From assembly GCA_002706765.1 (NCBI GenBank), contig PAJV01000076.1, positions 62,001-126,000 on the forward strand: a DNA stretch of 64,000 bases. Reading direction: 5' to 3'. The notes beneath the pieces were generated by a model that ran no database searches, was not told where the DNA came from, and worked only from the letters and a program-made list of their open reading frames with translations. A program made the position numbers and the translations under genes. Positions 27,844-37,409 of this stretch are shown one piece after another. Source of the DNA: Gimesia sp. Its GTDB lineage: Bacteria > Planctomycetota > Planctomycetia > Planctomycetales > Planctomycetaceae. Position 1 is the first letter of the stretch, and each line of letters begins with the position of its first letter.

Positions 27844-30147
27844 TCAAACAAACTCTTCTTCGTATTCTTCTTCGCCGAAATCGTCTTCGAACTGGTTTGC
27901 TTTGATCGCTTCCCACTCATCGATAGTGTATAAAACTTCACGTGCCTGTGAGCCGTTATATTCACCGACGATGCCATCTTCGGCCATGTAATCAATCAAT
28001 CGGGCACCACGACCGTAGCCGACTCCCAATGCCCGTTGCAGCAGGGAAACAGAACCGCGACCTTCACGGATCACAACATCGACTGCTTCATTGTACAGGC
28101 TGTCTTCTTTGCGGTCCGAGTCGCCACCATTATTTTTCTTGGAATTGGCGGCAGTGATCTGTGCCAGTTCCGGGCTGTATTCGGGAGCCATGTCACTGAA
28201 GAAGTCGATCACACGCTCGATTTCTTCATCACTGACATACGCGCCCTGGGCCCGTGTCAGTTTACTGGTTCCTGGTGCCAGGTACAGCATGTCACCGTTG
28301 CCGAGCAGGGCGTCTGCACCGTTTTCATCCAGAACCACACGGCTGTCGCCGCGGCTGGCAACCTGGAATGAAATGCGGGCAGGCAGGTTGGATTTAATCA
28401 GACCGGTAATCACGTCGACCGTTGGCTTCTGCGTTGCCAGCACCAGGTGAATTCCGACAGCACGGGATTTTTGTGCCAGACGAATAATATGTGCTTCGAC
28501 ATCTTTGCCGGAGGTCATCATCATGTCGGCAATCTCATCGGCGACGATGACGATCGAAGGCATTTTTTCCGGCATTTGCAGTGCTTCTTCCGATTCCGGA
28601 TCAATGCCCGCCAGTTCCAGCACTTTTTCCTTGCCGAGTTTATTGAAGCTTTCGATGTTTCTGGATCCGCAGCGGGCCAGGAGGTCGTAACGTTCTTCCA
28701 TCTTGTCGACGGCCCATGCCAGCACGGCTTCCGCTTTTTTCATGTCGGTGATCACGGGATGCATCAGATGCGGAATGCGTTTGTAGCCGCTCAATTCCAC
28801 CATCTTGGGATCGATCATCAGCATTTTGACTTCGTTGGGGGTGCGGGTCATCAACAGTGAGAGAATCAATGTGTTGAGACAGACACTTTTCCCGGTTCCG
28901 GTTCGACCGGCGATCAACAGGTGAGGCAGTTTGGCCAGGTCGGCTGACAGGGGATGCCCGCTGACATCTTTGCCTATGAACAGGGGAATGCGACTGTGTT
29001 CCGCTTCGTCCGAACAGGCTTCGATCAGTTCTTTTAACCGCACCATGACTTGTTTGTCATTGGGAACTTCAACGCCAACCGTATTTTTTCCGGGGATGGA
29101 AGGCACCACCCGTACGGAAGGCACACGTAAAGCAACCGCCAGGTCATGAGCCAGAGCGGTGACTTTGGCAACACGCAGACCCGGTTTCAGATCCAGTTCG
29201 AACAAGGTCAATACCGGGCCGGTATCGATTTCGGAGACCTGAATGTCGAGTCCAAAATCAGCAAATGTATTTTCGAGAACTTCGGCTGCTTCTTCCGCTT
29301 TTTTGGCTAACAGCTCGAAAGGAAAGTCTTCTGCATCTTCCAGCAGGTCTAACCCGGGCAGCTTATATGAGCTGTTTTTTTTTTGCTCGATGGGCTGAGT
29401 CTTTTGCGCCAGGCGAATTCCTGCCGGCGGATTGACTTTGATCGGCTTGCGCTTCTTGGGCTTTAATTTTGCTTTAGGAGCGGCGACAACTTCTTCTTCG
29501 TACTCGTCTTCCTCTTCTTCGGCGACGATTTCTTCTTCCTCTTCGTATTCTTCTTCGTCACTTTCTTCTGCTGCTTCATCCACAACAACCGATTCACGGC
29601 TCAAGGCTTTGAAGGGAAAGGTGAGGCAGGAAAAAAAGAGGCGTACGGGAAGCGTATCTGCTGTCAGTAACAGACCTGCCAGGAACATGGAGGTCAACAG
29701 GATCAACGAACCGGCGACGGAAAATCGGGTTTCCAGTAATGAAAAACCGAGCGCACCAATATAGCCACCGCTGCCAATCAGTGGCGTGGCGTTATTTTGG
29801 CCCAGCATCATCTGGCTGACAATACAGGCAGAAAGCAGAATCAAACCCAGGCCAATCAGTTCGACCACGACGCCGGAAGTTTCCTGTCGGGAAAACATCC
29901 GCATGTCGACTACGATTAATGCGAGGAAAATTCCCCAGGCACCGAGGCCGAAACCGGTTCGCAGGTAATGGGCTATTTGAGCACCGGAGTCACCACACAG
30001 GTTTTGTGCGACATCACGGACGGGGTAGACGAGCTGCGCAGGGGGATCGGCGGGGTCATAGCTGAATAGACTCAGTCCAAGAAAGACTGTCGCCGCCAGC
30101 AATCCCAGCGCGATTAAATCTGTTTTGAACCGTTGAATGTCGATCAT
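27844..30147 (-). CDS. ftsK: DNA translocase FtsK/SpoIIIE
   Basis: FtsK pumps chromosomal DNA at the division septum. From ATG 30147 the protein has 767 residues; a TTG at 30156 is an alternative start. Four or five N-terminal membrane helices (about residues 10-175) precede a highly acidic, Glu-rich linker of about 40 residues and a Lys/Pro-rich patch. The motor has Walker A AGRTGTGKSV near residue 413 and Walker B IVIVADEIADMM. The C-terminal gamma winged-helix (VVIREGRGSVSLLQRALGVGYGRGARLID) recognises orienting KOPS-type sites. The variant P-loop (GRTGTGKS rather than GATGSGKS) keeps all essential residues. This is a full division-linked translocase in a phylum whose members generally lack FtsZ (family knowledge). 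Confidence 0.95.
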   Translation of the reverse strand: MIDIQRFKTDLIALGLLAATVFLGLSLFSYDPADPPAQLVYPVRDVAQNLCGDSGAQIAHYLRTGFGLGAWGIFLALIVVDMRMFSRQETSGVVVELIGLGLILLSACIVSQMMLGQNNATPLIGSGGYIGALGFSLLETRFSVAGSLILLTSMFLAGLLLTADTLPVRLFFSCLTFPFKALSRESVVVDEAAEESDEEEYEEEEEIVAEEEEDEYEEEVVAAPKAKLKPKKRKPIKVNPPAGIRLAQKTQPIEQKKNSSYKLPGLDLLEDAEDFPFELLAKKAEEAAEVLENTFADFGLDIQVSEIDTGPVLTLFELDLKPGLRVAKVTALAHDLAVALRVPSVRVVPSIPGKNTVGVEVPNDKQVMVRLKELIEACSDEAEHSRIPLFIGKDVSGHPLSADLAKLPHLLIAGRTGTGKSVCLNTLILSLLMTRTPNEVKMLMIDPKMVELSGYKRIPHLMHPVITDMKKAEAVLAWAVDKMEERYDLLARCGSRNIESFNKLGKEKVLELAGIDPESEEALQMPEKMPSIVIVADEIADMMMTSGKDVEAHIIRLAQKSRAVGIHLVLATQKPTVDVITGLIKSNLPARISFQVASRGDSRVVLDENGADALLGNGDMLYLAPGTSKLTRAQGAYVSDEEIERVIDFFSDMAPEYSPELAQITAANSKKNNGGDSDRKEDSLYNEAVDVVIREGRGSVSLLQRALGVGYGRGARLIDYMAEDGIVGEYNGSQAREVLYTIDEWEAIKANQFEDDFGEEEYEEEFV

Positions 30148-30275
30148 GCTGACCAACCTGCAAATCTATATAAGAAATTTCGGGTTGTCTATTCAAAGGA
30201 GAATCAACGGCGCGCAAAGCGGACGCAAAAAATTGGTTACTTTTCTTGTGGGGATTAACCAGAAAAATTGTCCGA

Positions 30276-30338
30276 GTGAAAAATAGTTCCCGTCTGCGAT
30301 GAAAACCCAAGAACATCAACAGACGGGAATATTTTCAC
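30276..30338. terminator. Long inverted repeat, candidate bidirectional terminator
   Basis: Arm 1 at 30276-30296 (GTGAAAA...TTCCCGTCTG) and arm 2 at 30320-30338 (CAGACGGGAA...TTTTCAC) pair almost throughout, with a 23-base loop. The layout of A-tract, GC-rich stem and T-tract fits termination in both directions. It lies between coaB (ending 30627) and ftsK (starting 30147), both minus strand. Confidence 0.55.
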
Positions 30339-30345
30339 GACCAGT

Positions 30346-30368
30346 GTCTCAATGTGGGGCATTGAGAC
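30346..30368. repeat. Second perfect hairpin next to the long inverted repeat
   Basis: GTCTCAATG (30346-30354), loop TGGGG, CATTGAGAC (30360-30368): nine perfect pairs eight bases beyond the preceding inverted repeat. The rest of the 30148-30626 gap holds no convincing gene. Confidence 0.5.
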
Positions 30369-30626
30369 GTACCAAACAAAAGTATGGATTCATGTAAATG
30401 TTGATTTCCTTAACACCTCAAACCTAGCACACAAACTGAGGGGCGGTCGGGAAAAGCCAACAATCTGCGTTGTGTTTTTGCCACACGCGGGGACGCGGTT
30501 CGGGTTAGAACAGTCAGTGGAAGTGTTGCGGAACGCCTCATACCACTTCTAACGAATATGCGGATTCGACCGGTTCCGGACAGCCTGGAAGTTTCCTGAG
30601 GTGTGCTGTCGAGACTGGCGAGCCGT

Positions 30627-31253
30627 TTATGTGCCTGCCAGATGATGCTGAATCCATTCGATCAGAGAATCCGCCACCCGGGACTTTTCTCCCGAGTAAG
30701 TGGCTACGATCTCCTGGCTCTGGTCGATCACTTCGACGAAGTTTTCGGAAGACCCGATGGCACTCACACTGTTGAGTACGATGGCATCGCATTTTTTACT
30801 GTAGAGTTTGCGCACCGCATTAAAGCGGGCGTCCTGAGATTCCAGTGCGAAGCCCATGACCCAGCGATCCCCTTTCTGGGTACCCAGTTCTGCCAGCACG
30901 TCGATCGTTTCCACCAGTTCCAGGGTGATCGCTTCACCGGTTTTAGCGATTTTACCAGGTTTGCGGGTTTTGATCCGATAGTCGCAGACCGCAGCAGTGC
31001 CGATCACGCCATCACAGTCTGCGAACAGCGTTTCGCATTGCGCGAACATCTCATCTGTCGTCTCGACCTGGTACAGCTCACATCCGGCAGGAGGGGCAAT
31101 GGTGACAGGACCAGAGACCAGCGCGACTTCATGGCCGGCGGCAATCGCAGAGCGGGCCAATGCGTATCCCATCTGCCCGCTGCTCGCATTGGAGAGGTAG
31201 CGAACGTCATCCAGGTATTCTCTTGTCGGGCCGGCTGTGATCAGGATTCGCAT
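30627..31253 (-). CDS. coaB: Phosphopantothenate-cysteine ligase (stand-alone CoaB domain)
   Basis: CoaB joins cysteine to 4'-phosphopantothenate in coenzyme A synthesis. From ATG 31253 the protein is about 208 residues; a TTG at 31268 is possible. The CoaB start RILITAGPTREYLDDVRYLSN, then SSGQMGYALA (nucleotide-binding), the central ETTDEMF, AAVCDY and a C-terminal VLNSVS (dimer/substrate strand) are all seen. In most bacteria this domain is fused to CoaC in one CoaBC (Dfp) polypeptide. Here the two are separate genes, with coaC 50 bases upstream on the same strand. Confidence 0.9.
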   Translation of the reverse strand: MRILITAGPTREYLDDVRYLSNASSGQMGYALARSAIAAGHEVALVSGPVTIAPPAGCELYQVETTDEMFAQCETLFADCDGVIGTAAVCDYRIKTRKPGKIAKTGEAITLELVETIDVLAELGTQKGDRWVMGFALESQDARFNAVRKLYSKKCDAIVLNSVSAIGSSENFVEVIDQSQEIVATYSGEKSRVADSLIEWIQHHLAGT

Positions 31254-31303
31254 TTGAGGATCATTCAAAGGATGGGTTCGAAGCAGGGCAGTACGGTTTC
31301 GAA

Positions 31304-31864
31304 TTACCCCAGCAGTTCATTGATTCGGGTTAAGATCTCTGCCGGTTCTGCCATCCGTCCTTTACCGATCACGCCACAACTCAGCCAGCCTTCTCCTGGT
31401 TCTACGATCTGGATTCCATCGGCCTGCAGCTGTTTCAGATTTCGCTGAACCGATGCCTTGGCCCACATATCCGCATTCATAGCCGGTGCCAGCAGAATGG
31501 GTGCAGTGCAGGTCAGTGTCAGGGTCGAAAGCAGATCTTCCGCGAAACCATGCGCCATCTGGGCCATCACGTTGGCAGTCGCCGGCGCAATGACAAACAG
31601 TTCGGCTCTTCTGACCAGGCCGATATGTTCTCCCTGAAAATGTTCCCGGGGGGAAAACCCATCCTGGTAGACGGGACGGCCCGTGAGGGCTTCGAAAGTG
31701 GTCGCGCCAATGAATTTCTGCGCGGCCTGTGTCATTACCACGCTGACGGCTGCCCCTTGCTGGACCAGCTTGCTGGTCAGGTCAGCCGTCTTGTAGGCGG
31801 CAATTCCTCCAGAAACACCTACTAGAATTTCACGCCCCTGCATGGGTTGGTTTTTGGTGTTCAT
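31304..31864 (-). CDS. coaC: Phosphopantothenoylcysteine decarboxylase (stand-alone CoaC domain)
   Basis: CoaC is an FMN-dependent decarboxylase making 4'-phosphopantetheine. The 186-residue protein has the flavoprotein start [21 protein letters not shown], the active-site-type histidine segment [42 protein letters not shown] and the substrate-clamp cysteine region ([16 protein letters not shown]). These belong to the decarboxylase half of Dfp; the ligase half is the next gene. It starts 17 bases after rpoZ stops, within a gmk-rpoZ-coaC-coaB cluster matching the gmk-rpoZ-dfp order common in bacteria. Confidence 0.92.
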   Translation of the reverse strand: MNTKNQPMQGREILVGVSGGIAAYKTADLTSKLVQQGAAVSVVMTQAAQKFIGATTFEALTGRPVYQDGFSPREHFQGEHIGLVRRAELFVIAPATANVMAQMAHGFAEDLLSTLTLTCTAPILLAPAMNADMWAKASVQRNLKQLQADGIQIVEPGEGWLSCGVIGKGRMAEPAEILTRINELLG

Positions 31865-31881
31865 GGTTCTGCAACGATGTG

Positions 31882-32160
31882 TTAGACCAGGTCTTCCAGG
31901 CTCGGACCGGCATCATCATATTCGATGGCATCCAGCGGGCTGCCATCATCTTTGATGGCCACTTCACCAGACTGATCGAGGTAGATTTTGTCAGTCATGA
32001 TTTCCTGAACCACAATTTCCATGTGATTTTTGGTCTGCATTTCGACCAGTGGTCGCGCGCCCCGGTTCAGCGCCACGATCCGCTTTTGGATGAGCGAAGA
32101 CAGTTTGAAACGTCCGCCTACTTTATTGACGATTTCTTCTTCTTTAAATTCTTCCAGCAT
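31882..32160 (-). CDS. rpoZ: RNA polymerase omega subunit
   Basis: A 92-residue protein. The N-terminal half ([33 protein letters not shown]) is the conserved omega helix set that clamps the beta' subunit, although the strongly conserved NRY/VLVA patterns are loosened. The C-terminal half is acidic and specific to this lineage. The ATG at 32160 lies inside the end of gmk (17-base overlap), suggesting translational coupling. The gmk-rpoZ-coa gene order, typical for this subunit, supports the call. Confidence 0.85.
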   Translation of the reverse strand: MLEEFKEEEIVNKVGGRFKLSSLIQKRIVALNRGARPLVEMQTKNHMEIVVQEIMTDKIYLDQSGEVAIKDDGSPLDAIEYDDAGPSLEDLV

Positions 32161-32758
32161 TAATTTCTTGCTCCCGTTGTTTCAGGATGGTGCCGATTTC
32201 TGTGACAGCACGGTCCAGATCGTCATTAATAATGACATGGCTATAGTATTGGGCCTGCTCCAGTTCCTTGCGAATTGTTGCCAGCCGTTTCTCGATAACT
32301 TCTTCTGATTCGGTACCCCGGTTGCGAATCCGTTTTTCATATTCTTCATCAGAGGACGTTCTGACGAAGAGTGTAATGGTCTGGGGAAACTGTTCTATCA
32401 GTTTCAGGGTCCCCTGTACATCAATCTCCAGGAAAGGCCAGCCTCCTTCTTCCGCAGCCCGATCAACTTCTGATTTTAACGTTCCATACCAGTATCCCAA
32501 CCCATGAACCTGTTCACATTCGAGGAATTCGTTATTTTCCTGTCGTTTTTCAAATTCTTCCGTGGTCAGAAAATAATAGTCTTCGCCATTCACTTCCCCC
32601 TTCCGACGCGGTCGGGTTGTTGCCGAGATCGCTTTAACCAGCTTGACCGGTGTGTCCTGCATCAGTCGATTGACAATGGTTGTTTTACCACTGGCAGTCG
32701 GGCCGGAGAGGACAATAATCGGTATGTCCGGTGGGATACAGGCTTGAGGTTCAGACAC
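32144..32758 (-). CDS. gmk: Guanylate kinase
   Basis: Gmk phosphorylates GMP to GDP. The 204-residue protein starts at GTG 32758. Walker A is [10 protein letters not shown] (about residues 19-28). [21 protein letters not shown] carries the GMP-binding arginines, and [12 protein letters not shown] and TLFVRTSS follow as in the family, with the lid around [16 protein letters not shown]. It lies 70 bases after yicC and overlaps rpoZ. The yicC-gmk-rpoZ order is widely conserved. Confidence 0.95.
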   Translation of the reverse strand: MSEPQACIPPDIPIIVLSGPTASGKTTIVNRLMQDTPVKLVKAISATTRPRRKGEVNGEDYYFLTTEEFEKRQENNEFLECEQVHGLGYWYGTLKSEVDRAAEEGGWPFLEIDVQGTLKLIEQFPQTITLFVRTSSDEEYEKRIRNRGTESEEVIEKRLATIRKELEQAQYYSHVIINDDLDRAVTEIGTILKQREQEINAGRI

Positions 32759-32828
32759 TTGGCAAAGCTCCAGAGTAATCGTTGTGAGGTCTCGCTATTC
32801 AATCTCAGGAGATCAATAAAACTATATT

Positions 32829-33713
32829 CTATTCAACGTTCTGGACGTTTTCTCTGATTTTCTCAACAGCCAGCTTCATTTCGATTACGGCATGGGAGAT
32901 TTCAACATCGTTGGCTTTCGAGCCGATGGTATTAATTTCGCGGAACATCTCCTGTACCAGGAATTCCAGTTTTTTACCCTGGGATGTTTTGGCTGAGATG
33001 ATGGAGTCAAACTGCTCTAAATGGCAGGTCAGTCGACTGATTTCTTCGTTGATGTCACAACGATCTGCAAACATGCTGACTTCCCGGATCAGGCTTTCAG
33101 GGTCGAGTTCGACATCCTGGTCTTTGAGCAGGTCTGTCAGACGCTGATGCAGGCGATCGCGGTAGCTGGTGACCACACGCGGCGCCTTCTCTTTGACTAC
33201 TTCCAGTTGCTGGCGGATCACCTGGTTACTGCATTCGAGGTCTGCCTGGGCCGATTCCCCTTCTTTCTTGCGAAACTCAGTCAGTTCCTGCAATGCGCCG
33301 CGAATCGCCTGTTCAATCAGTGGCCAGTCCGATTCGGGGGTATGGGAGCGGGAATAATTGTCGATTGCGGCACCGGGTAAAGTCAACAGGCTGTCGACAT
33401 GATCGGGCAGGGGAGTGCGACAGACTTCGGACAGGTGTTTGAGCTGTTCCCAGTACTGTTTGATGACTTCTTCGTCCAGCAGGTAATCGCTGGTCCGATC
33501 CAGGCTGTCAATTCGGAGCGTGAGGTTAACCGTCCCGCGTGCGATGGAGCCCCGAATCAATTTTTCGATCTGGCTTCCCAGCTTAGCGTAGAAATCCGGG
33601 TAGCGGGTGGAAACTTTCAGGTAGCGATTGTTGACAGTACGTAGCTCGGCATTGACCGAAAGCCGGTCATCTTCTGCGGTCGCACTTCCAAAACCAGTCA
33701 TGCCCAGCAGCAC
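32829..33713 (-). CDS. yicC: YicC-family endoribonuclease-like protein
   Basis: A 294-residue protein of the YicC/YloC family, some members of which have been shown to act as endoribonucleases. The N-terminus LLGMTGFGSA matches the family's start pattern, so the GTG at 33713 is preferred; ATG 33701 is the alternative. The N-terminal YicC domain (VNNRYLKVSTRYPDF and IRGSIARGTVNLTLRID) and the C-terminal domain with the Glu/Asp-rich RCDINEEISRLTCHLEQF and KLEFLVQEMFREINTIGSKAND are both clear. It lies directly upstream of gmk, as in many bacteria. Confidence 0.92.
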   Translation of the reverse strand: MLLGMTGFGSATAEDDRLSVNAELRTVNNRYLKVSTRYPDFYAKLGSQIEKLIRGSIARGTVNLTLRIDSLDRTSDYLLDEEVIKQYWEQLKHLSEVCRTPLPDHVDSLLTLPGAAIDNYSRSHTPESDWPLIEQAIRGALQELTEFRKKEGESAQADLECSNQVIRQQLEVVKEKAPRVVTSYRDRLHQRLTDLLKDQDVELDPESLIREVSMFADRCDINEEISRLTCHLEQFDSIISAKTSQGKKLEFLVQEMFREINTIGSKANDVEISHAVIEMKLAVEKIRENVQNVE

Positions 33714-33799
33714 AACACACTCTTTTCTGAATAACAGGAATCTAGGAGGTTAAGAGAACCATCAACACTTTCGCGGAACACAGGGTTCAGCAGAGTTGA

Positions 33800-34390
33800 C
33801 TATTCTGACTTGGGTTGAGAGTCGGTAGTCTCAGGTTTCGCAGGAGTTTCCTGTTTTGGTTCTTCTTTCGGAGCGTCAGCTTTGGGAGCAGCCTCACTAC
33901 CAGGTTCAGCCGGCGTGGTTGCTTTCTCATCCGTGGCTGCAGGTGTTTTCTCATCGGCGGCTTTTGTCTCTTTTTCAGTGAGATCTTTTGCCGGTGTGAA
34001 GACAGGACCACCTTCGGTTTTTTCATCAGCAGCCGGTTTCTCTTCTTCGTTCTCTTTAGCGTCGTCAGCAGCACCAATGGAAGTCTCTTCAGAAACGGCA
34101 GCGCTGCCACCGCTGTATTTTCCGGAGCTGGCGCGTGTGGTGATGCCAGAGACACCCGCCAGGATCACCCAGATCACAGCCATGACGATTGTGATTTTTG
34201 TGAAAACATCACCGGCTTTGGTTCCCAGCGCGCTTTGACCGCCGGCACCACCGAAGGCACCAGCCAGCCCGCCGCCACGGCCTTTTTGCAGCAGGATGAT
34301 GATGATCAACAGGACTCCGAAGAACATCAGAAATGTCATCAGTATGGTAGCAGGATCCGTAATGGCTTCCAGGAACGTCGCAAAAATCAT
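33800..34390 (-). CDS. secG: Preprotein translocase subunit SecG with long polar tail
   Basis: SecG is an accessory of the SecYEG channel. The 196-residue protein has two membrane helices (about residues 15-35 and 64-84). Between them is the family loop LLQKGRGGGLAGAFGGAGGQSALGTKAGDVFTKIT. The usual SecG is 75-110 residues long; here a tail of about 105 residues, very rich in Glu, Lys, Ala, Pro and Thr, extends into the periplasmic side or cytoplasm depending on topology. That tail is low-complexity and probably disordered. AGGATGA precedes the ATG by about five bases. It sits between tpiA and yicC. Confidence 0.92.
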   Translation of the reverse strand: MIFATFLEAITDPATILMTFLMFFGVLLIIIILLQKGRGGGLAGAFGGAGGQSALGTKAGDVFTKITIVMAVIWVILAGVSGITTRASSGKYSGGSAAVSEETSIGAADDAKENEEEKPAADEKTEGGPVFTPAKDLTEKETKAADEKTPAATDEKATTPAEPGSEAAPKADAPKEEPKQETPAKPETTDSQPKSE

Positions 34391-34637
34391 TGTGTCATCC
34401 TAAATGGCTTAATATATCTTCTGTACGAGTTGACAGCATCACCCGCAATTGATGAAGCTGGATTGTGTCCAGTATTACTCAAGCGTCTCCAGGGTCATTA
34501 GAGCCGAGTAAAACAGATAGAGAGACGCTATGGTTAAATGTGATGCGCTCCAGATCGCCTGCATCATACAGTAATGACATACGATCTGTAAATCGATTCT
34601 GGAATCGGAGTGTCGTCAAAATGGCAGAAACTCAGGA

Positions 34638-35411
34638 CTATTCGGCGGATAACTCCACAGCAGCCTGAATGATGGGGATAAAGAGCTCTGCTTTGAGGCT
34701 TGCTCCCCCGACCAGTGCGCCGTCGACGTTTTCCTGGGAAAGCAGTTCTTTCGCGTTGTCCGGTTTGACACTGCCACCATACAGAATTCGGGTGGTGTCT
34801 GCGATTTCTGCAGAATATTGGTCTTTTAACCAGTTTCTCAGGTAGAGATGAGCGGCTTCTGCCTGTTCAGGGCTGGCAGTTAAACCGGTGCCGATGGCCC
34901 AGACTGGTTCATAGGCGATGACGATCTGTCCAAAAGCAGAGCCGTCTACATCTGCCAGACCACCGGTCATTTGCGTGTTGAGTACGGCTTCTGTCTGATC
35001 TGATTCACGTTCACTCTGTAATTCACCAACACACAGAATGACCTGCAGGCCGGATTCGAGGGCCTTTTTGACTTTGAGATTGATGTCTGCATCAGTTTCC
35101 TTGAGGACATGACGGCGTTCGCTGTGTCCCAGAATGACGGAACGGCAACCGATATCGGTCAGCATTTCGGTCGCGGTTTCACCGGTAAAGGCTCCCGGAG
35201 CTTCATGATAGCAGTTTTGGGCACCATAGCCGACGCCTGAGCCAGAGACGATATCGCCAATCGTGGTCAGGTAGGGAAACGGAGGACAGACCAAAACTTC
35301 AACGGCAGGATTTTCTGATGGCACTTCGGCAGCCAGGGCCTGGGCCAGCTGTGCACCGGATTCTTTGGTGGTATTCATTTTCCAGTTACCGGCTACAAGA
35401 AAGCGACGCAT
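34638..35411 (-). CDS. tpiA: Triosephosphate isomerase
   Basis: TpiA interconverts dihydroxyacetone phosphate and glyceraldehyde-3-phosphate in glycolysis. From ATG 35411 it is 257 residues; the frame is open to 35492, but [15 protein letters not shown] is the standard beginning, with Asn and Lys of the active site. The catalytic His is in VILGHSERR, the catalytic Glu in [11 protein letters not shown], and the phosphate loop in [11 protein letters not shown]. The pairing of tpiA with secG downstream is a common arrangement. No strong ribosome site is seen. Confidence 0.97.
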   Translation of the reverse strand: MRRFLVAGNWKMNTTKESGAQLAQALAAEVPSENPAVEVLVCPPFPYLTTIGDIVSGSGVGYGAQNCYHEAPGAFTGETATEMLTDIGCRSVILGHSERRHVLKETDADINLKVKKALESGLQVILCVGELQSERESDQTEAVLNTQMTGGLADVDGSAFGQIVIAYEPVWAIGTGLTASPEQAEAAHLYLRNWLKDQYSAEIADTTRILYGGSVKPDNAKELLSQENVDGALVGGASLKAELFIPIIQAAVELSAE

Positions 35412-35700
35412 AATTAATCCCGTGGTTGAAGTAAGGTGAAGATTGGTAGTGGCTGTACAGAAACGGATTTCGCCAGAAATCTGGTGGCACAATTCGAAGC
35501 GAGAACAGAATTCTGACCGTCAATTCCATTATGGCTGTCGGTTCTGAACAGCAGTCAAAGCTGCTGCATAAGTTATTGAGTCAAACGCAATGATTCAAGG
35601 ATTGGGGCTGGTAATCCTGAAATGACCGCTGTTTTCACGTAATTCTCATGAAACAGCAGAGTCAAAACAGGCGAGACAGGGGCTCAATCGTTAAATGCGG

Positions 35701-36864
35701 TTACTCCCGAATCCCACTGCGGGGATAGGAACCCATTGTTTCCAGGCGAACCACACGTTTTTCCAGTTCGTTCAGGGTCCGTTTAATATGGGGTTCCTGA
35801 ACATGACCTTCAAAATCAATAAAGAACAGATATCCCGGCTCTTCTCCCCTGAGCGGGAAGGACTCGATCCAGGTCAGGTTCACCTTGTTTTTCTTGAAGA
35901 TCTGCAGTGTGTCCGCCAGTGAGCCTGCCTTGTGAGCGATCTGGACCAGGATCGCGGTCCGGTCTTTACCGGTGGGATCGCAGACCTCTTCGCCGATAAC
36001 AGCAAAGCGGGTGACATTGTTGGCGTTGTCTTCAATGCCTTCCACGATAATCTGCAGGTCATATTCTACTGAGGCCTGATGACTGGCGACCGCTGCGGCT
36101 CCTGGCTTGGTTGCTGCCAGCTGTGCTGCGGTGGAAGTGCTGGTGACTTCATGCAGGTGTGCCTGGGGCATATTGCGGGAGAGCCATTCACGGCACTGCG
36201 AGAGTGCCTGTGGTTTGCTGTAGATTTCCGTGATTTCACTCCGCTCACAACGTGCCAGCAGATTGTGGTGTACGGCGATCAGTACTTCACCACAGATCCG
36301 CAGCGGGAGTCGGGTGAACATGTCGAGGGTGTCGACCACCCGCCCATCAGTGCTGTTTTCAATGGGAACCACACCAAACTCGGTGTTACCTCGATTGACT
36401 TCTTCAAATACGGACCCGATGGTGTTCACAGGAACCATGTCGGCACCTTCACCAAACCGTTCCAGGGCCGCCAGGTGTGTATAGCTGTAGGCGGGCCCGA
36501 GGTAGGCAACGCGTTGTGGGTGGATCTGTCGGCGGGCAGAACTGAGAATCTGGCGGAAAATTCCCCGGATGGCATTGTTGGTCAGGGGGCCGGATTCATT
36601 CAGTTTTTCAATTGTTTCGCGCAGTTCTTCATCTGATTTGGGATCAAACATGGCCTTACGAGGCTCAGGATCCGATTTGATCTGCTTGACCGTCATCGCA
36701 CAGCGTTTGTTGACCATTTTAACAATGTCGCGGTCAAGCTTTTTGAGTTCGGACTGAAGCGATGCGGGGTTTCGTTTCGTGCTGGCGCGGACCACTTTTT
36801 TCTTGGCTGACGGTTTCGGTTTACTGTCAGAAGCTCGTTTACTAACCGCTTTTTTCTTGGCCAT
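35701..36864 (-). CDS. pheA: Bifunctional chorismate mutase/prephenate dehydratase with basic N-terminal tail
   Basis: PheA makes phenylpyruvate from chorismate for phenylalanine. 387 residues in order: a Lys/Ala/Ser-rich tail (about 1-33), an AroQ-type chorismate mutase helix bundle (about 34-110, [19 protein letters not shown]), the prephenate dehydratase domain ([31 protein letters not shown], near-C-terminal [10 protein letters not shown]), and an ACT domain ([14 protein letters not shown], ending WIESFP) that binds Phe for feedback inhibition. The tail resembles histone-H1-like basic tails and is not usual in PheA. I found no Phe-rich leader peptide upstream. dnaK is divergent, 690 bases away. 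Confidence 0.95.
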   Translation of the reverse strand: MAKKKAVSKRASDSKPKPSAKKKVVRASTKRNPASLQSELKKLDRDIVKMVNKRCAMTVKQIKSDPEPRKAMFDPKSDEELRETIEKLNESGPLTNNAIRGIFRQILSSARRQIHPQRVAYLGPAYSYTHLAALERFGEGADMVPVNTIGSVFEEVNRGNTEFGVVPIENSTDGRVVDTLDMFTRLPLRICGEVLIAVHHNLLARCERSEITEIYSKPQALSQCREWLSRNMPQAHLHEVTSTSTAAQLAATKPGAAAVASHQASVEYDLQIIVEGIEDNANNVTRFAVIGEEVCDPTGKDRTAILVQIAHKAGSLADTLQIFKKNKVNLTWIESFPLRGEEPGYLFFIDFEGHVQEPHIKRTLNELEKRVVRLETMGSYPRSGIRE

Positions 36865-37392
36865 CGGAATCTTTCAGGATGTGAGTCTCGTTTCTGTCTC
36901 TCAGAAAATTAACCGCAGCCAGATCACACGCCTTCCGTGGTTGTGTTTCATTGCTTACTGCCAGTTTCACAATTGGATTACAATCCCTTAAGAATTGATT
37001 AACTTCGGATTTCTCCTCAATCGCATTCTTGAATTATTCACTTAAAATATTATAAAATAAACATTTAGAAGCGATGGAAAGCCAGCTTCAATGAAGACAA
37101 AAGCAAAAGGAATGCCTGTATCCCAGCCGATTTTCAATAGTTCTAGTTTGTACCGCCGCCTTCAGGGACTGTCAAGCGGTTAGGCCTGACCTGTTAACTG
37201 TTTAGCCTTTATTCCAGAGGCTTGGGGAATTTGACTGCCAATATGTCACTCTGCCGCAGAGGCAAAGCTGGACAGTGTTGATGTCAAAATGGCAGCTCCG
37301 GAGAGTGCGTTTTTCTGACTGAAAAACATCTGTAATCGTTAAGTTTAATTAAATAAATGACTTATGTGTTGTTGATGTCAGAGCTGTTCAGC

Positions 37393-37409
37393 TTGGCACG
37401 CACATTGCT
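37393..37409 (+). promoter_or_regulatory. Sigma-54 (-24/-12) promoter of dnaK
   Basis: TTGGCACG-CACA-TTGCT matches the sigma-54 consensus exactly, including the GG and GC dinucleotides ten bases apart. It predicts transcription from about 37420 and a dnaK leader of about 135 bases. Upstream, in the position of enhancer sites, are CTCTGCCGCAGAG (37249-37261) and a GTTTTTC/GAAAAAC hairpin near 37308. No CIRCE repeat is present. The rest of the 690-base pheA-dnaK gap shows AT-rich stretches but no gene. Confidence 0.75.

Noticed and set aside
30352-30552. 66-codon plus-strand ORF
   Set aside because: Begins inside a hairpin, with no ribosome site and no protein-like pattern.
36901-36951. 16-codon ORF before pheA as a phenylalanine leader peptide
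   Set aside because: It holds one Phe codon only and is not followed by a terminator hairpin.
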